A DNA stretch of 64,000 bases, taken from positions 1,736,001-1,800,000 of the forward strand of contig NW_026570223.1 in NCBI RefSeq assembly GCF_019649055.1, written 5' to 3'. A program made the translations under genes and the position numbers. How positions within the stretch are numbered: position 1 is the first letter of the stretch; every line of letters starts with the position of its first letter. Source of the DNA: Paramacrobiotus metropolitanus (lineage: Eukaryota; Tardigrada; Eutardigrada; Parachela; Macrobiotidae). The notes under the pieces are model-generated. The model did not search any database. It was not told where the DNA came from and saw nothing but the letters and a program-made list of their open reading frames with translations. Positions 42,008-53,094 of the stretch are shown in pieces.

Positions 42008-45000
42008 ATGTCAGCCAGTCAGCCGATGATGTTGGAACTGGAGAACCAGCGTAATTACGTGGCAGGCAGCGGGAATGGTGTGCAGTTTGCAGTTTGCCTG
42101 GATCAGGGCGGCCAGAAGACGATGGAGGACTGCCACAGTGCCGTGACGGCCCTGGATGAGCCCTTCAGCTGCTGGTCCTTCTTCGCCGTGTACGATGGGC
42201 ACGAGGGGAATGCGGTCAGTCAGTGGTCCGCTGTGCAGCTGCCGCGCTTTTTCCTGGCCAGTCACGAGATGTCTCAGCTGTACAAGGAGCACCTGCCTGC
42301 CTCGGAGAGAGATGGCTTGATTAGGCGAGGACTGCTCAAAGGCTTTCTGCAAGTAAGACTAAGTTAGCGGACCGTACGGCGTACGCGCGCGTATAAGACG
42401 TACGGACGGTACGGTCTACAGATATTTAATATGCCTGGAAAATTAATATAGTATACATAGGTAAGTTACTTAAGTTACCGTAAGTACTGTAAATATAATT
42501 ATATACGGTAGCGGGTAGCTACAGTGCACACTGACACTGTGACTGTGCAATAAAAACACGTACTTACAACGTTGTCAAAACCGCTGGGCTTCGAGACATA
42601 GGGAACATTGCACTTGAATCCACCCGGATGGTAAACGTACACATACTAGGAAGTAGGAAGGATGATCCAGCAGGTAACAGGAGAAGTACGAGCAACCGTG
42701 TTTCTGAGTCAAAGGATCAGCATCATCGAAACCCAGCGAAGACACGCAGCTTGTGTAATGGGAACAGGCGAACAGCACCACCGGCGGCGAATTTAGAAGA
42801 AAACTATTTTCTGTTATTCGACCGTTTTTCTTACATGTGACTGTGTAGCAGTCGCTGTGTTCGTTTTTAATGATGAGATAAGTACTTCGAAAAATTTGTT
42901 ACCGAAAATTCACAGTAACGTCAGTCAGTCAGTTGCCAAAAGGGGCTGTACACTGTACAGTACAGTGAGTACAGTACGCTGCGTTGGTTGGATCGTAAGG
43001 CGGCATCCATAAATTACGTCACGCAGGTTGGGGGAGGGGGGAGGTCCTGAAAGCGTTACTATTGTTACAAAGGGGGAGGGGGGTATTGGAAACTTTGTTA
43101 CGATTCTGACGTCACCGACACCATGCTATATCTATGGAGGGGTTCTAAATTTATTACGTAGCGCTCAGGGGAGGGGATCTGAGTTTGTTAGCACTGGTGA
43201 CATAGGGGGAGGGGGGTATCAAAATGTCGAATTTTTGCGTTACGTAATTTATGGATGCCGCCTAATGTCTTTATACAATACGATCCAACTTCAACGCAGC
43301 GTATCTTTATATGTAAATTATGTAATAATCATTATAAGCTCGCTGTCTGTACATCCCGTTTTGAGTCATGAATTACGTACATAAGGTACTTACCAGTTAC
43401 CATAAATCCATAAATTGCATACGTATAAGTCTTGTTAATCCTGCAAAATTACGTACGCAACGATCAGGATTGAGGGAGGGGATAAACATATGTGACACGC
43501 TGGCGTACCGTACCCAAGGGGAGGGGGTGGTCAGGTCCATGTATTACGCGTGGGCGAACCAGGTGGAAGTGTCAAGCAAACGTGACGGACCGCTACGAAG
43601 GGGGAGGGAGGGGTGAAAAAAATGGTCTTCTTTCTTCATTCATGCCTATGTCAAGAGCAGGCAACCCGGTTAGCGGGACTTCATTGTCTGGTCGGTAACA
43701 GAAGGTTAAATGTTAACAAAAAGAGATTATTCAAACAGATCAACCGTTTTCAGAGCAGACTTAGAAAAGTCAACACCGCTAACACAGTAACACTGAGTAT
43801 CTCCATAGTTCATAACTTCATATTAACGTTTGGAATCCGCTCGAAAACGTTCTTCAGAACTTCCGCGCACTCCCAGACGCTTTTTTGCTTTTATAATGAC
43901 ATTCTACATAAATCAAGATGATTTGTATACAGTGGCGTGAAGACTGTCTGTGCGCGCAACATCCTGTTCGGATCTACAAATATTAATGCAAAAAAATTAT
44001 GAAGAAATTCAGTGGGCTGTGTGCATGTTCATCATGTGCATTTTCATTGTACAGATGGACGAGGAGCTGCGAGGACTGCCGGAAATGCAGGCTGATGGCG
44101 GCAGTGGTCCGCGTGGCGGATCTACGGCCAGCTGCGCGCTGATAACACCGGAATGGATCTACTTGGTCAACTGCGGCGACAGCCGCGGTGTGTTGGTGTC
44201 CCGGCGCACCGTGGTCTTGGCCAGTCGCGACCACAAGCCCAGTCTGCCGGCTGAACGGCAGCGGATTGAGCGGGCCGGTTTCTGCGTGCAGCGTCAGCGG
44301 CTGGACGGTCGTCTGGCCATGTCACGGAGTCTGGGCGATTTCCGCTACAAAGCCGTCGCCACGCTGGACGCGCTGCAACAGGCCGTCAGTCCCGAGCCGG
44401 ACATTTTCCGCTGGGAGCGGACCGTGCAGGATGAGTTCATCCTGCTGGCCAGCGACGGAATCTGGGACGTGATGGAGACGGAGGCGCTGTGCGAGGATGT
44501 GGGCCAGTGGTTGGAGCACACCAATGATCTGCAGAGTGTCTGCGCCAGGGCCATCGATGAGGCCGTTATGCGAGTAAGCACTGCGGCACAGCCGATACTG
44601 TACTGTACACAGGGGATACCGCAACTAACAATTGTAAGCTAATGCATTTTTTTCGCATACTCGTATGTCGTATGTATGTTATACTCATACGTCTTCTGTA
44701 TTAACAAATACCTTGGTTATCGAATTTGCTGTCCCTGGGCTACCAGTTATTTCATTGCTACGGAGAAGGGGCATTAATTTCGGGGTGTGTCACTGTCATT
44801 CAGGACCGCGCTGGCGTGGGTGCGGCCGTGCTGTGATAAAAAAGTGCTGCAGCCGCACAGGCGTGCTGGTAACCACTGCTATTTTCGTATAGTACACTAG
44901 CTCGCGCGGCGTGGTTAAATTTTGCCGCAAGTTTCTTTAGAACATCAATAACTTGATAAGGTTCAACCGATTTCAAAGTTTTCAAGTACAGTACTTTGTA

Positions 45001-46875
45001 ACGCAGTAATTGAGCTTTAATTCGGGTGTGGGGGATGACGTTTTTCAAACACGATGGGGGATCCGGAGCGGCCCTTACTTCAATGGTGCCTTCAATCTAA
45101 ACGGCAGATCGCGAGTAATAGTTTTCTTGAGTTTTTCTTCTATGTGGTGTATTGTAGTACCTACTAAACAACTTCTACGTTACACTAGTTGCCGTATACA
45201 TGTATGTATGTGCTAATGCAGTCTTCTAAGTGGCAGGCTCGGCAGGGAAGCAAAACTTGCAAGCTCAGTTAATGACACTGTCATTTCTACATGTACAAGC
45301 CTGTCCGGATGATGAGCACGATAGAGAACAGTGAAAATGTAAATTCATGGGTTACGCCAAACAACATGCTAAGCCCCGCCACGCCACGCTGTTTATACAC
45401 GTAGCATGCGTTTGGCTGACTGGTGGATTGGTGCCCGTCATATTTTTTATTGAGTATAATCGTAACTGCCTGGTGAAAAGTGGTTAGAAAACGGTTGGTG
45501 CAGTAAGGGGCAATCTAACCGCGAAAGCCATTTACGCACTGTGATAAACGTAGTGTAGTGGCCATCGTGCTAAGCGGGCATATTATGCATTAGTATAAGG
45601 GTTTTATTTGGCAAAGGCCATCAATATGGCAAAATATGCATTCGCGTGATACTACTTAAAATGATCCAAATTTAAACGTTAAAGAAACAACCAAAATCGT
45701 TATTGCCATCAGACATTCTAGGACGCATATTCATAATTTCATAGTGCCCAACACAGCAGCGGCGTTTCCTTTCACCACAGCTAGACTTAATCTGCTTCAA
45801 AAACGCAGTAGAACGAGGTTCACCTGTCACGTCGCGAATCTTTCTGCCAGCGAAACGAATGAGCTCCATAAAATCCGAACCGAATGTGCCAAAAGTTTCG
45901 ACTGGCAGGGCGTAAAACAGGTAACCCATCCTTTCTACGTAGGCGTATTTACGGCGTTTAACGTCTTCGGCCATATGCGCAACACTACCAGATGCGCTCG
46001 CACTTGCCCGGACATGCGATGCGGCTACCGTGTCCCAGCATGTAGCGTCCCATACCAGCGCCTTACCATCCCGTACCGGCACTAGGGTCATGCCGTCTGG
46101 CCGCGTGTTATCTTTGCCTGACAGTCCGAGTGGCTCGCTTTGACATGGATACCCAGCATGTTCCAAAGCCCGCTTTGTTTCGGCATTTAGTTCGGTATGT
46201 CTAGACCATCTGCCTCTGCTGCTGGAACAAGAAAGGCCGTGGTGGCCGTTCGTTTCTGCATGGCTTAGCTTTAGTTGTTCTACATGGTTATGCATTAGTA
46301 ATTTAGTTGTACCTTTACGTGCTCATTATCCGGACAGGCTTGTATTTACATACTTCGCTTGGTCCAATATTTTAATCAGTACCGCTTTAGGGATCAATAT
46401 ATTAATCACTTCTACTGCATAGATGCATTGCTGGTCTTTACTGCATAGATTGCACACTGATAAGCGCGTAGGCTGCATAGACTGAATGGTGATATGCATG
46501 CATAGACTGCATTTCAGTCAGCCGTGGTTGTTCATGTGGCCGCCCGCCACAGAGGCTCTCGATTCGGTAAAGTGATTAATATATTGATCCCTAAAGCGGT
46601 ACTGATTGAAATAATGGGCAAGGCGAAGTATGTACGATGCTGTTTATATTCTGTGTCCTCCGGTAGCGGTTTCACTTAATAGGCCTACCATACACGTACG
46701 TACTTGTTCCGGTATATAGATATGAAGATGAGCTTGTGCTGGTTTTGTGCAGGATTCGCGGGACAACGCAACGGTGGCCATGATTGCCTTCCCGGCGTCT
46801 GTTCGAATGTCACCTGAGAAACTGCAGATGGAGACGGCCCTGGACAAAATCATAGAATTGGTCGTAACCGGTTAG
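42008..46875 (+). CDS. PP2C-family Ser/Thr phosphatase (PPM1-like), 328 aa
   Basis: Three phase-0 exons, 42008-42352, 44055-44573 and 46753-46875, give 329 codons. Metal-binding motifs are complete: MEDCH, FFAVYDGHEG, NCGDSRG, SRSLGDF, LLASDGIWDVM and a final DNATVAM. The enzyme is a Mg/Mn-dependent phosphatase of cytosol or nucleus, close to PPM1A/B in layout but short at the C terminus. Introns of 1.7 and 2.2 kb are filled with MITEs, a retroelement fragment and foldbacks, far larger than the other introns in the window. Confidence 0.9.
42998..43263. mobile_element. MITE with GGCGGCATCCATAAATTACG ends
   Basis: Inverted ends GGCGGCATCCATAAATTACG and their complement enclose G-rich GGGGGAGGGGGG blocks. 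It shares the ATCCATAAATTACGT terminus with the element at 53.9 kb. It lies in PP2C intron 1. Confidence 0.8.
43440..43622. mobile_element. Decayed MITE of the same family
   Basis: AAATTACGTACGCAACGATC, followed by GAGGGGGTGGTCAG and CGTGACGGACCGCTACGAAG, matches the interior of the element at 53.9-54.2 kb. The ends are not preserved. Confidence 0.65.
45294..46344 (-). mobile_element. Retroelement fragment bracketed by 27-bp inverted repeats
   Basis: The minus-strand frame 46295-45672 matches the C-terminal region of animal non-LTR retrotransposon polyproteins. It has RPDGMTLVP, LVWDATCWDT and TAFLKQ motifs, reminiscent of a PD-(D/E)xK-type segment. The fragment is bracketed by ACAAGCCTGTCCGGATGATG at 45,295 and its near-perfect complement at 46,318-46,344, which is not typical of LINEs. 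It lies in PP2C intron 2. Confidence 0.65.
46347..46634. repeat. Foldback element with about 60-bp arms
   Basis: The arms at 46,347-46,410 and 46,570-46,634 pair through TACATACTTCGC and a long AGTACCGCTTTAGGGATCAA segment. The loop carries short CTGCATAGA repeats. It lies just before the last PP2C exon. Confidence 0.75.
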
Positions 46876-46879
46876 TGCT

Positions 46880-48200
46880 ACCCGTATGATCGCTCGGTAA
46901 CACTCACAATCCGCACTCGTGAATTACACTTCCCACAAACCGATTTCCTTCCGGTTAAAGTACATGAACCTGCGGTATTACTACTTTCAAAATCAAGAAA
47001 TTTTCGGAAATTGAATACGTCTAGTTTAGACGGCTGACCCTGGCAGTCTAGTTTAAAACAATTAACGAATGAAATCGAAATACAGAATCTGATAAAAATC
47101 ACCAGCGTGATGGTGGTCCGTTATTACTAATGCTGATGTCTTGGGTAGATGTCGTGCACTGGTTAGAAAACAAGTCTGATGAAGATGATGTGCATGTGCC
47201 GGATTTACAAGAGCTGCTGTGCTGTACGCGGACGATAATGGACGAGAACGGAGTGTCGGTCCCTAACAACAGCGGTATTGGTGGCAAGTGCGTTGCATGC
47301 ATTGAGCTTAAACACTGAAACCAGCATCCCGAGTACCCGACTACTGAATTGGCGGCCTTCTGCTTGTTCTGCAGGCGCCACCTGATCGAGCGCACATGGA
47401 ACCGAATGCGCTCCGAGCGCCTTAGCGTGCGTTGCGCCATGCCCAGCTGGTGTCTGAGCCTAATGTCGCGTATCAAGCCCAGGCTGGCGGGCCGGCCACC
47501 CTTGCCGCGCACCATCGATGCCGACGCACTGGCCGCTTACGTGCAGGCACGCGACGCTGACGCAGACCGGCAGCGCGGCGGTTAGCGTCTGGCAAAGGGC
47601 GATTTCTACCTTGTGTGTCCTGCCGCTGCGCATCCGTATCCTGAATTTGTTCCGAAAGAAAGAAGCGAAGCGCTACGGCCTACGATCAGTCAGCCGCGGA
47701 TGGATGATCGTTGGTCATGAGCAGTTTGCCATATATTTCCTTCACACGGCAACGTCTACTTGATGGAGAAACCACCAGTAAAGTTGGCCAGTTTTTACAG
47801 CGTCAGGACTGTCGTTATAATTGGAATAACATATATACTTTATAGTTTATACATTAAACAGTGCGAAGATGCCGTAACTCTTTGCACAGTGCTTTTTTGT
47901 TTTTCGGTCAAGCACGCCATAACAACGACAAACTGCTTAAAAACAGTGAAAAAATAAAGTGGATTTCTACGTAGTGTATGTACATATATCGGCTGTTAGA
48001 ACAGAAATCTGGGATATATTAATGATAACTTCATGTGAGTACGTACTGTACGTATCTATATCTCACAGTTTCAGCATTATAAAAAATTGTACAGCTCTTC
48101 TGTGAATTTTTAAAACTGGAATTTTGAAAACAGCTGGTGAAATTCTACCGTTTGGGCGTTGAATGGCGTAGAACACCATCGTGCTGCCTGAACAGGCAGA
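46880..48200. other. No assigned gene; one coding-like patch
   Basis: The plus-strand frame at about 47,346-47,585 is GC-rich and opens after a good acceptor (TTCTGCAG, 47,375), but no partner exon or domain was recognised. The remainder is AT-rich without signals. Confidence 0.35.
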
Positions 48201-48204
48201 GTGA

Positions 48205-48582
48205 TCAGAGGCCAGAGCTACCCATCTGACCGGCAGCGAGGGTCACAGGATCACGGTGACCTGCGGGATCCGGCTGCCCCTCCCGGAAGGCGTCTTCACC
48301 AACTGGCTGAACCACGGTCCACCTCATGTGGCGCCACAACGGCCGCGTCGTCTTCGGCCCCTCATTGCCGCCAAGGGCACCGTCCAGGCCAGCGTGAGGC
48401 CCACCCATCCCAACGACACCCGCCCCACCAACCGTTCCGGACAGCTGACCGATGATTCATACACTTGTGGGCCGGTCACGCTGGCCAAAACATGCCCGGT
48501 GGAGTGCTGGTTCCGGCCGCACCAATGTGTCCACGAGTGGATCTTGCACAGCACGACGCTGACGGTGTTCGCCAAGAATTAA
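48205..48582 (+). CDS. Unidentified coding-like exon
   Basis: A GC-rich open stretch ends at a TAA at 48580. It has a conserved-looking run of Pro, His and Cys residues (CGIRLPLPEG, CPVECWFRPHQC), unlike the flanking AT-rich DNA. There is no ATG in frame, so an upstream exon is needed. I do not recognise it. It ends eight bases before a Helitron-type terminus. Confidence 0.4.
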   Translation, partial: SEARATHLTGSEGHRITVTCGIRLPLPEGVFTNWLNHGPPHVAPQRPRRLRPLIAAKGTVQASVRPTHPNDTRPTNRSGQLTDDSYTCGPVTLAKTCPVECWFRPHQCVHEWILHSTTLTVFAKN

Positions 48583-48589
48583 CCATTAA

Positions 48590-48616
48590 CTAGGAGACCC
48601 CGCGCAAATTGCGCGG
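48590..48616 (-). mobile_element. Helitron-type 3' terminus, copy 1
   Basis: Read on the minus strand there is a short GC hairpin (CCGCGCAATTTGCGCGG), six bases, then CTAG followed by T. This is the standard 3' end of Helitrons. A second copy with the same spacing is at 50,066. No Rep/helicase gene is nearby, so it is non-autonomous. Confidence 0.6.
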
Positions 48617-48704
48617 AATAATTAATGATAGTTAAATCACTAAAATTAAACTCAAGCCTGCAGGTAAAGTGTAGATTTTATGGGCGAAACGTACACCTGA
48701 ATGC

Positions 48705-49640
48705 ATTTGGTACACCTGAATGCATTTAAACTTTTTGGAATTTTCTAACAGCCATAACTTTCGAACCGGATGTTACGCGCGCAAACGGTTTTCACGCCAG
48801 TGTATACAAATCTTCTGGCTACAGGATGTCATGAACCGCAACAAAAATGTGTTGGGAGTGCGCGAAAGTGAAAGATTTCGTGCATGTACACGAATTTGGT
48901 ACCATGTACCGGGCCACTTCCCTTAAGGGAAGTGGCCCTTAAGGGAAGTGGTTCCATGTACCGGGCCACTTCCTATAAGGGAAGTGGTTCCATGTACCGG
49001 GCCACTTCCTATAAGGGAAGTGGCCCTTAAGGGAAGTGGTACCATGTACCGGGCCACTTCCCTTAAGGGAAGTGGCCCTTAAGGGAAGTGGTTCCATGTA
49101 CCGGGCCACTTCCTATAAGGGAAGTGGCCCTTAAGGGAAGTGGTTCCATGTACCGGGCCACTTCCTATAAGGAAGTGGCCCTTAAAAATGGTACCATGTA
49201 CACGTGGCCAAACTTTCACTTTTAAAGTGGCCTATACATGGTACCATACACTTCGTGTATATGCAGAAATTTTCAGGTTTAAAAGTCATTATGGACCGAT
49301 CTTTTTCAGATTTTCCACGTAATTGCACATGGCCATGAAGATCGTTTTTACACCGATCCAGACTTCCATGATTTTTTTCAAATTTTAAAATGAACTTTTA
49401 AATTTTTAAAATTCATTTTAAAATTTGAAAAACATGCTGGAACAGTGTATCGGTGTAAAAACGATCTTCTTGGCCATGTGCAATTACGTGCAAAATTTGA
49501 AGGAGATCGGTCCATAATGAGACTTTTGGTACACCGGAATGCAGTTAAACTTTTTGGAATTTTCTAACAGCCATAACTCTTGAACCGGATGTTACGCGCA
49601 CAAATGGTTTTCACGCCAGTGTATACGACTCATTTGGCTG
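48705..49640. repeat. Direct repeats, palindromic satellite and foldback
   Basis: A sequence of about 100 bp with TTTTTGGAATTTTCTAACAG and CCGGATGTTACGCGC occurs at 48,728-48,812 and again at 49,552-49,625. Between them, 48,899-49,215 is a tandem array of about 50-bp units. Each unit contains CCACTTCCCTTAAGGGAAGTGG-type palindromes and GTACCATGTACC. A foldback at 49,285-49,523 has arms of about 110 bp meeting at an AT-rich centre near 49,405. Confidence 0.8.
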
Positions 49641-49714
49641 CCCGCGGCCATTTTTGTTTTGTTTTATTTTCTTTCTCAAAACTAACTTTTCCTTCTCAAT
49701 TTTGGAGAGAAACA

Positions 49715-50065
49715 TACATTAAAACGATGGAATATTATCTGTTATGGAACGTACAGTTCCATCCAGGTGCAGCGAAATTCAAAAAAAGCGAGTTGGCTGT
49801 TGAGACAGTGATGTAGTGGTCGGTTTAACACTGGTGGGTTCTTAGATTTTACCATAGACTTTGTATGTTAACGTCTTTGAAAGTTTTCTTTCAAACTGAT
49901 TTTTTTCTTTGAAAACTGATTTGTGATGGCAAATCTAAACTATAAGGGCTATCGAATGATCTATAAGGGCTATCGAATGATACATAGTCATAGCAGTTCG
50001 ATTCACTGCGTCGAGCCGACGGACTCAACAAAGATTAAGGCTTACGCGATTATTATATAGTGATA
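49715..50065. repeat. Dispersed repeat, copy 1 (copy 2 at 51.85-52.23 kb)
   Basis: GATGGCAAATCTA, GGGCTATCGAATGA and AAGGCTTACGCGATTATTAT occur in the same order in both places, about 2.1 kb apart. Homology ends just before the Helitron terminus at 50,066. Confidence 0.6.
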
Positions 50066-50092
50066 CTAGGAGACACCGCGCAAATTGCGCGG
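50066..50092 (-). mobile_element. Helitron-type 3' terminus, copy 2
   Basis: It has the same hairpin, six-base spacer and CTAG as at 48,590. The flanking base fits insertion between A and T. Confidence 0.6.
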
Positions 50093-50476
50093 AATAAATA
50101 AGAAATGAATAATTCAATGCAAAAAATTAACTTTTTTTAACTACTTCTAAAACTATAAACATGAGGAAATCATAGAATTTACTATAATGTCAGTGGACTC
50201 CCAGGAAAACCCTATATAGAGGGGGCTCGTGAGAATATGGGAAATTTTCAGTTTTTCTTCCCGGAAATGAACCGGCTTTCGACTTAGCTCTACAGAACTA
50301 ATCCTTCGCACCATAACAGTAAACAACTAATTAACTCGTATCCTTCAAAAATTTCAGATTATTTGCCCAGTTGCAAAATAGTAGCTCTGTAATTTAGATA
50401 CGGCTTACCTATCTGCTCATTTTTACCATCGCGATTCGCGCGCTTAGAATTTCAAAGTAAGTAAAGTAATGTAAAG

Positions 50477-51340
50477 TAGTAGTCACGTTGCGCAAACGCG
50501 CTTCTGGTGGCAGTTGCTGGTTGCTCGTAGCTTTTAACGCCTTTTATCCTTTCTGTGCTCTATCTACGATAAACAGAGGATAGACAGGATTAAGGGCATT
50601 AAAAGCTACGAGCTACAAGCAACTGCCACCCGAAGCGCGTTTGCGCAACGTGACTAGTATGTAGGTTGCCTCGTTTGCTGCTCCGCGAGCTCCGCGTGTA
50701 CAGATATACTACCAGTGCACCACATCATGATTGCGCAATAAAATTCGTGACGGTGAAGATTTGACTCTGGCCCATAGACACATATGCTATAACTTAAATT
50801 TTCAAAAATTCATAACTTTGTAAAATTTCACGTTAGTTTTTTGTGAATATGCTTGAAAAATACGAATAATATCTACTATTAGGCAAAACAATTTTTTTTC
50901 TGTTTCCGTCTTAAGGTTTGGCACTGAGAGCATACGTGGTTATCATAGCCGCCTACGAGAAATCTTTAAATCAAATTAAATGACTTCTCCATAGACAGCC
51001 ATGCTAATTACATAGGCACATAGTGCGCAACCGTAAACGAAAATCGAAAAAACATTTGTTATGCCTACTAGTATATATTATTCTGTATTTTTCAAGCATA
51101 TTCACAAAAAACTAACGCGAAAATCAACAAAGTTATGAATTTTTGAAAATTTAAGTTATAGCATATGTGTCTATGGGCCAGCGTCAAATCTTAACCGTCA
51201 CGAATTTTATTGCGCAATCATGATGTGGTGCACTGGTAGTAGTCACGTTGCGCAAACGCGCTTCTGGTGGCAGTTGCTGGTTGCTCGTAGCTTTTACGCC
51301 TTTTATCCTTTCTGTGCTCTATCTACGATAAACAGAGGAT
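50477..51340. repeat. Nested inverted repeats around a long-TIR foldback element
   Basis: A sequence of about 95 bp (GTCACGTTGCGCAAACGCGC start) occurs at 50,481, inverted up to 50,655, and again direct at 51,240-51,337. Between them, 50,709-51,239 is an element whose ends (CTACCAGTGCACCACATCAT) form imperfect inverted arms of about 180 bp. No transposase was seen. Confidence 0.8.
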
Positions 51341-51489
51341 ATATTTCTGTACACGCTCCGCTCGCGCCGCAGCTCGGCGTCGCCTGCGGCACCGCCTTCC
51401 ATAAGAAACCGACGAAATCAATTCTGGTTTCGCAAAATCTGTCGCTCTCAAGAATGTAGCATTCCACCCAGGATGATGCGCGTAACGAC

Positions 51490-53090
51490 CGCTAAGCAAT
51501 CACTCAACAAAAATTTGTTAGGTGTAAAGCTCTGCTGCAGTTAATATAAAACTAACTTTAGCTCAAGTGGGATATGTTGCTGCCAGCTTGCTGTCCCTAA
51601 ACCCTAAACATGCAATGCCACCTTTCTCGGACATAATTTTCCACAGAAAACAAATTAACTCGCAACTTGCTCAAGTCGTCGCAAATTTTTGCGACGAATA
51701 TCAGTTCCAATGGCAACCGCCGGTGGAAACGATGCAACTTCAAACTGGTCAAACAATTGCAATTCACAACTCCTTTAGAAACAGCTTTGAGCGGTTCCAT
51801 ACTTACTCGTAGACAGGTCTTCCTTTGTCAGGTCTTCTTTCCAAATCTTACCATTTCTGATGCCATTTGCCGATGGAAAATTTATAATTTCATTCAAGAA
51901 TTAAAACTATGGAATCGTACGTGGGCACGATTCAAGAACGTCCCAGCAAAGCTGGCCAAAACGCGTTTCAGCTGTCGAAACAGTGGTGGGGTGGTCAGTT
52001 TTGCAGTGGTGGATTCTCAACTTTTCTCATTGGCTTTCTACGTTAAGTTTTTTTTAAGTTTGCTTTCAACTGTTTGCTTTTCAATAAAAAGTGAGTTGCG
52101 ATGGCAAATCTACCTAATTTGGGCTATCGAATGAGACTTAGACATGAACGTTTGATTCAGTGGATCTGGCTGGCGAACTCGACAGAGTGGGAATTTCGTT
52201 AAGGCTTACGCGATTATTATATAGTGATGATGATGATGATAATGATATAACCACCGCCTACGTATTCAATTCCTCTACGGAGGAATTGTCACGAATGTGT
52301 TTTGACTCCAGCCTCCAGGTAAAAGGCATAAGACTGAAACCGAAATGTAAAAAACTGGGCAGAGGGTAACCGTGCAATTACCCAGCAATTTGCATTAATA
52401 ATTGCTACTGAATGTTAGAATGTCGCTCAATGAAGCGTTGAATAGTGTTATAAAAACATATCGTTCACGCGTCGATCGATAAGTATCCTTAATTACTAGT
52501 ATTTGCACTCCCTAACAAAAAAGCTACACACTTTGCAACTGATAGCCAATAACAGATAGTAATGACCGCAGGGCATTTGGGCACCGATGCATGTTAACGA
52601 GGTTTGCATAACTGCAAACCGGTATACAAAAATTATTAATGCAATTGTTTGTAATCCCCATTTCGATAGGTCTAGGTGCAGAAGTATGCAGACTAGAAAA
52701 GGATTTCCTCATCCGTTTATAAACCTTTGCGTTGATGGCAGTTATTGTTGTTGATAGTCGTTTTAATTTTTGTTGGCAGTTTTTGATTGGCAATCTGTAT
52801 ATACCCACAATTTTCTAAGTATTTTATGTTCTGAAAAAAACTGTGCTGCACACTTGCACGTTAATGCGCATCATCGATATTACGCAGTTATTGTGCAACT
52901 ATAAATTTGTAGCTACTATGTCTTCACGTTAAAATAATTGGGAGGCTCTTCGGAATCTGCCGAATTTATTATTTTTGCAGTCCTCCCGAGCTGAATGCCT
53001 AGTTATGTGGTTGCAGTATATTTTTTATTTTCTGTGAAACGTTAAAACTACCGACAGGGCCTCTTTAGTTGTATGTTAGTGGCAACAAAC
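51490..53090. other. No host gene seen
   Basis: Contains the second copy of the dispersed repeat (51,850-52,230), a short ATG triplet run (52,225-52,245), and AT-rich sequence leading to the astacin gene. Confidence 0.4.
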
Positions 53091-53094
53091 TATC

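Noticed and set aside
47099-47515. Minus-strand 138-codon ORF as a gene
   Set aside because: Low-complexity and overlaps a better plus-strand coding-like patch; no domain recognised on either strand.
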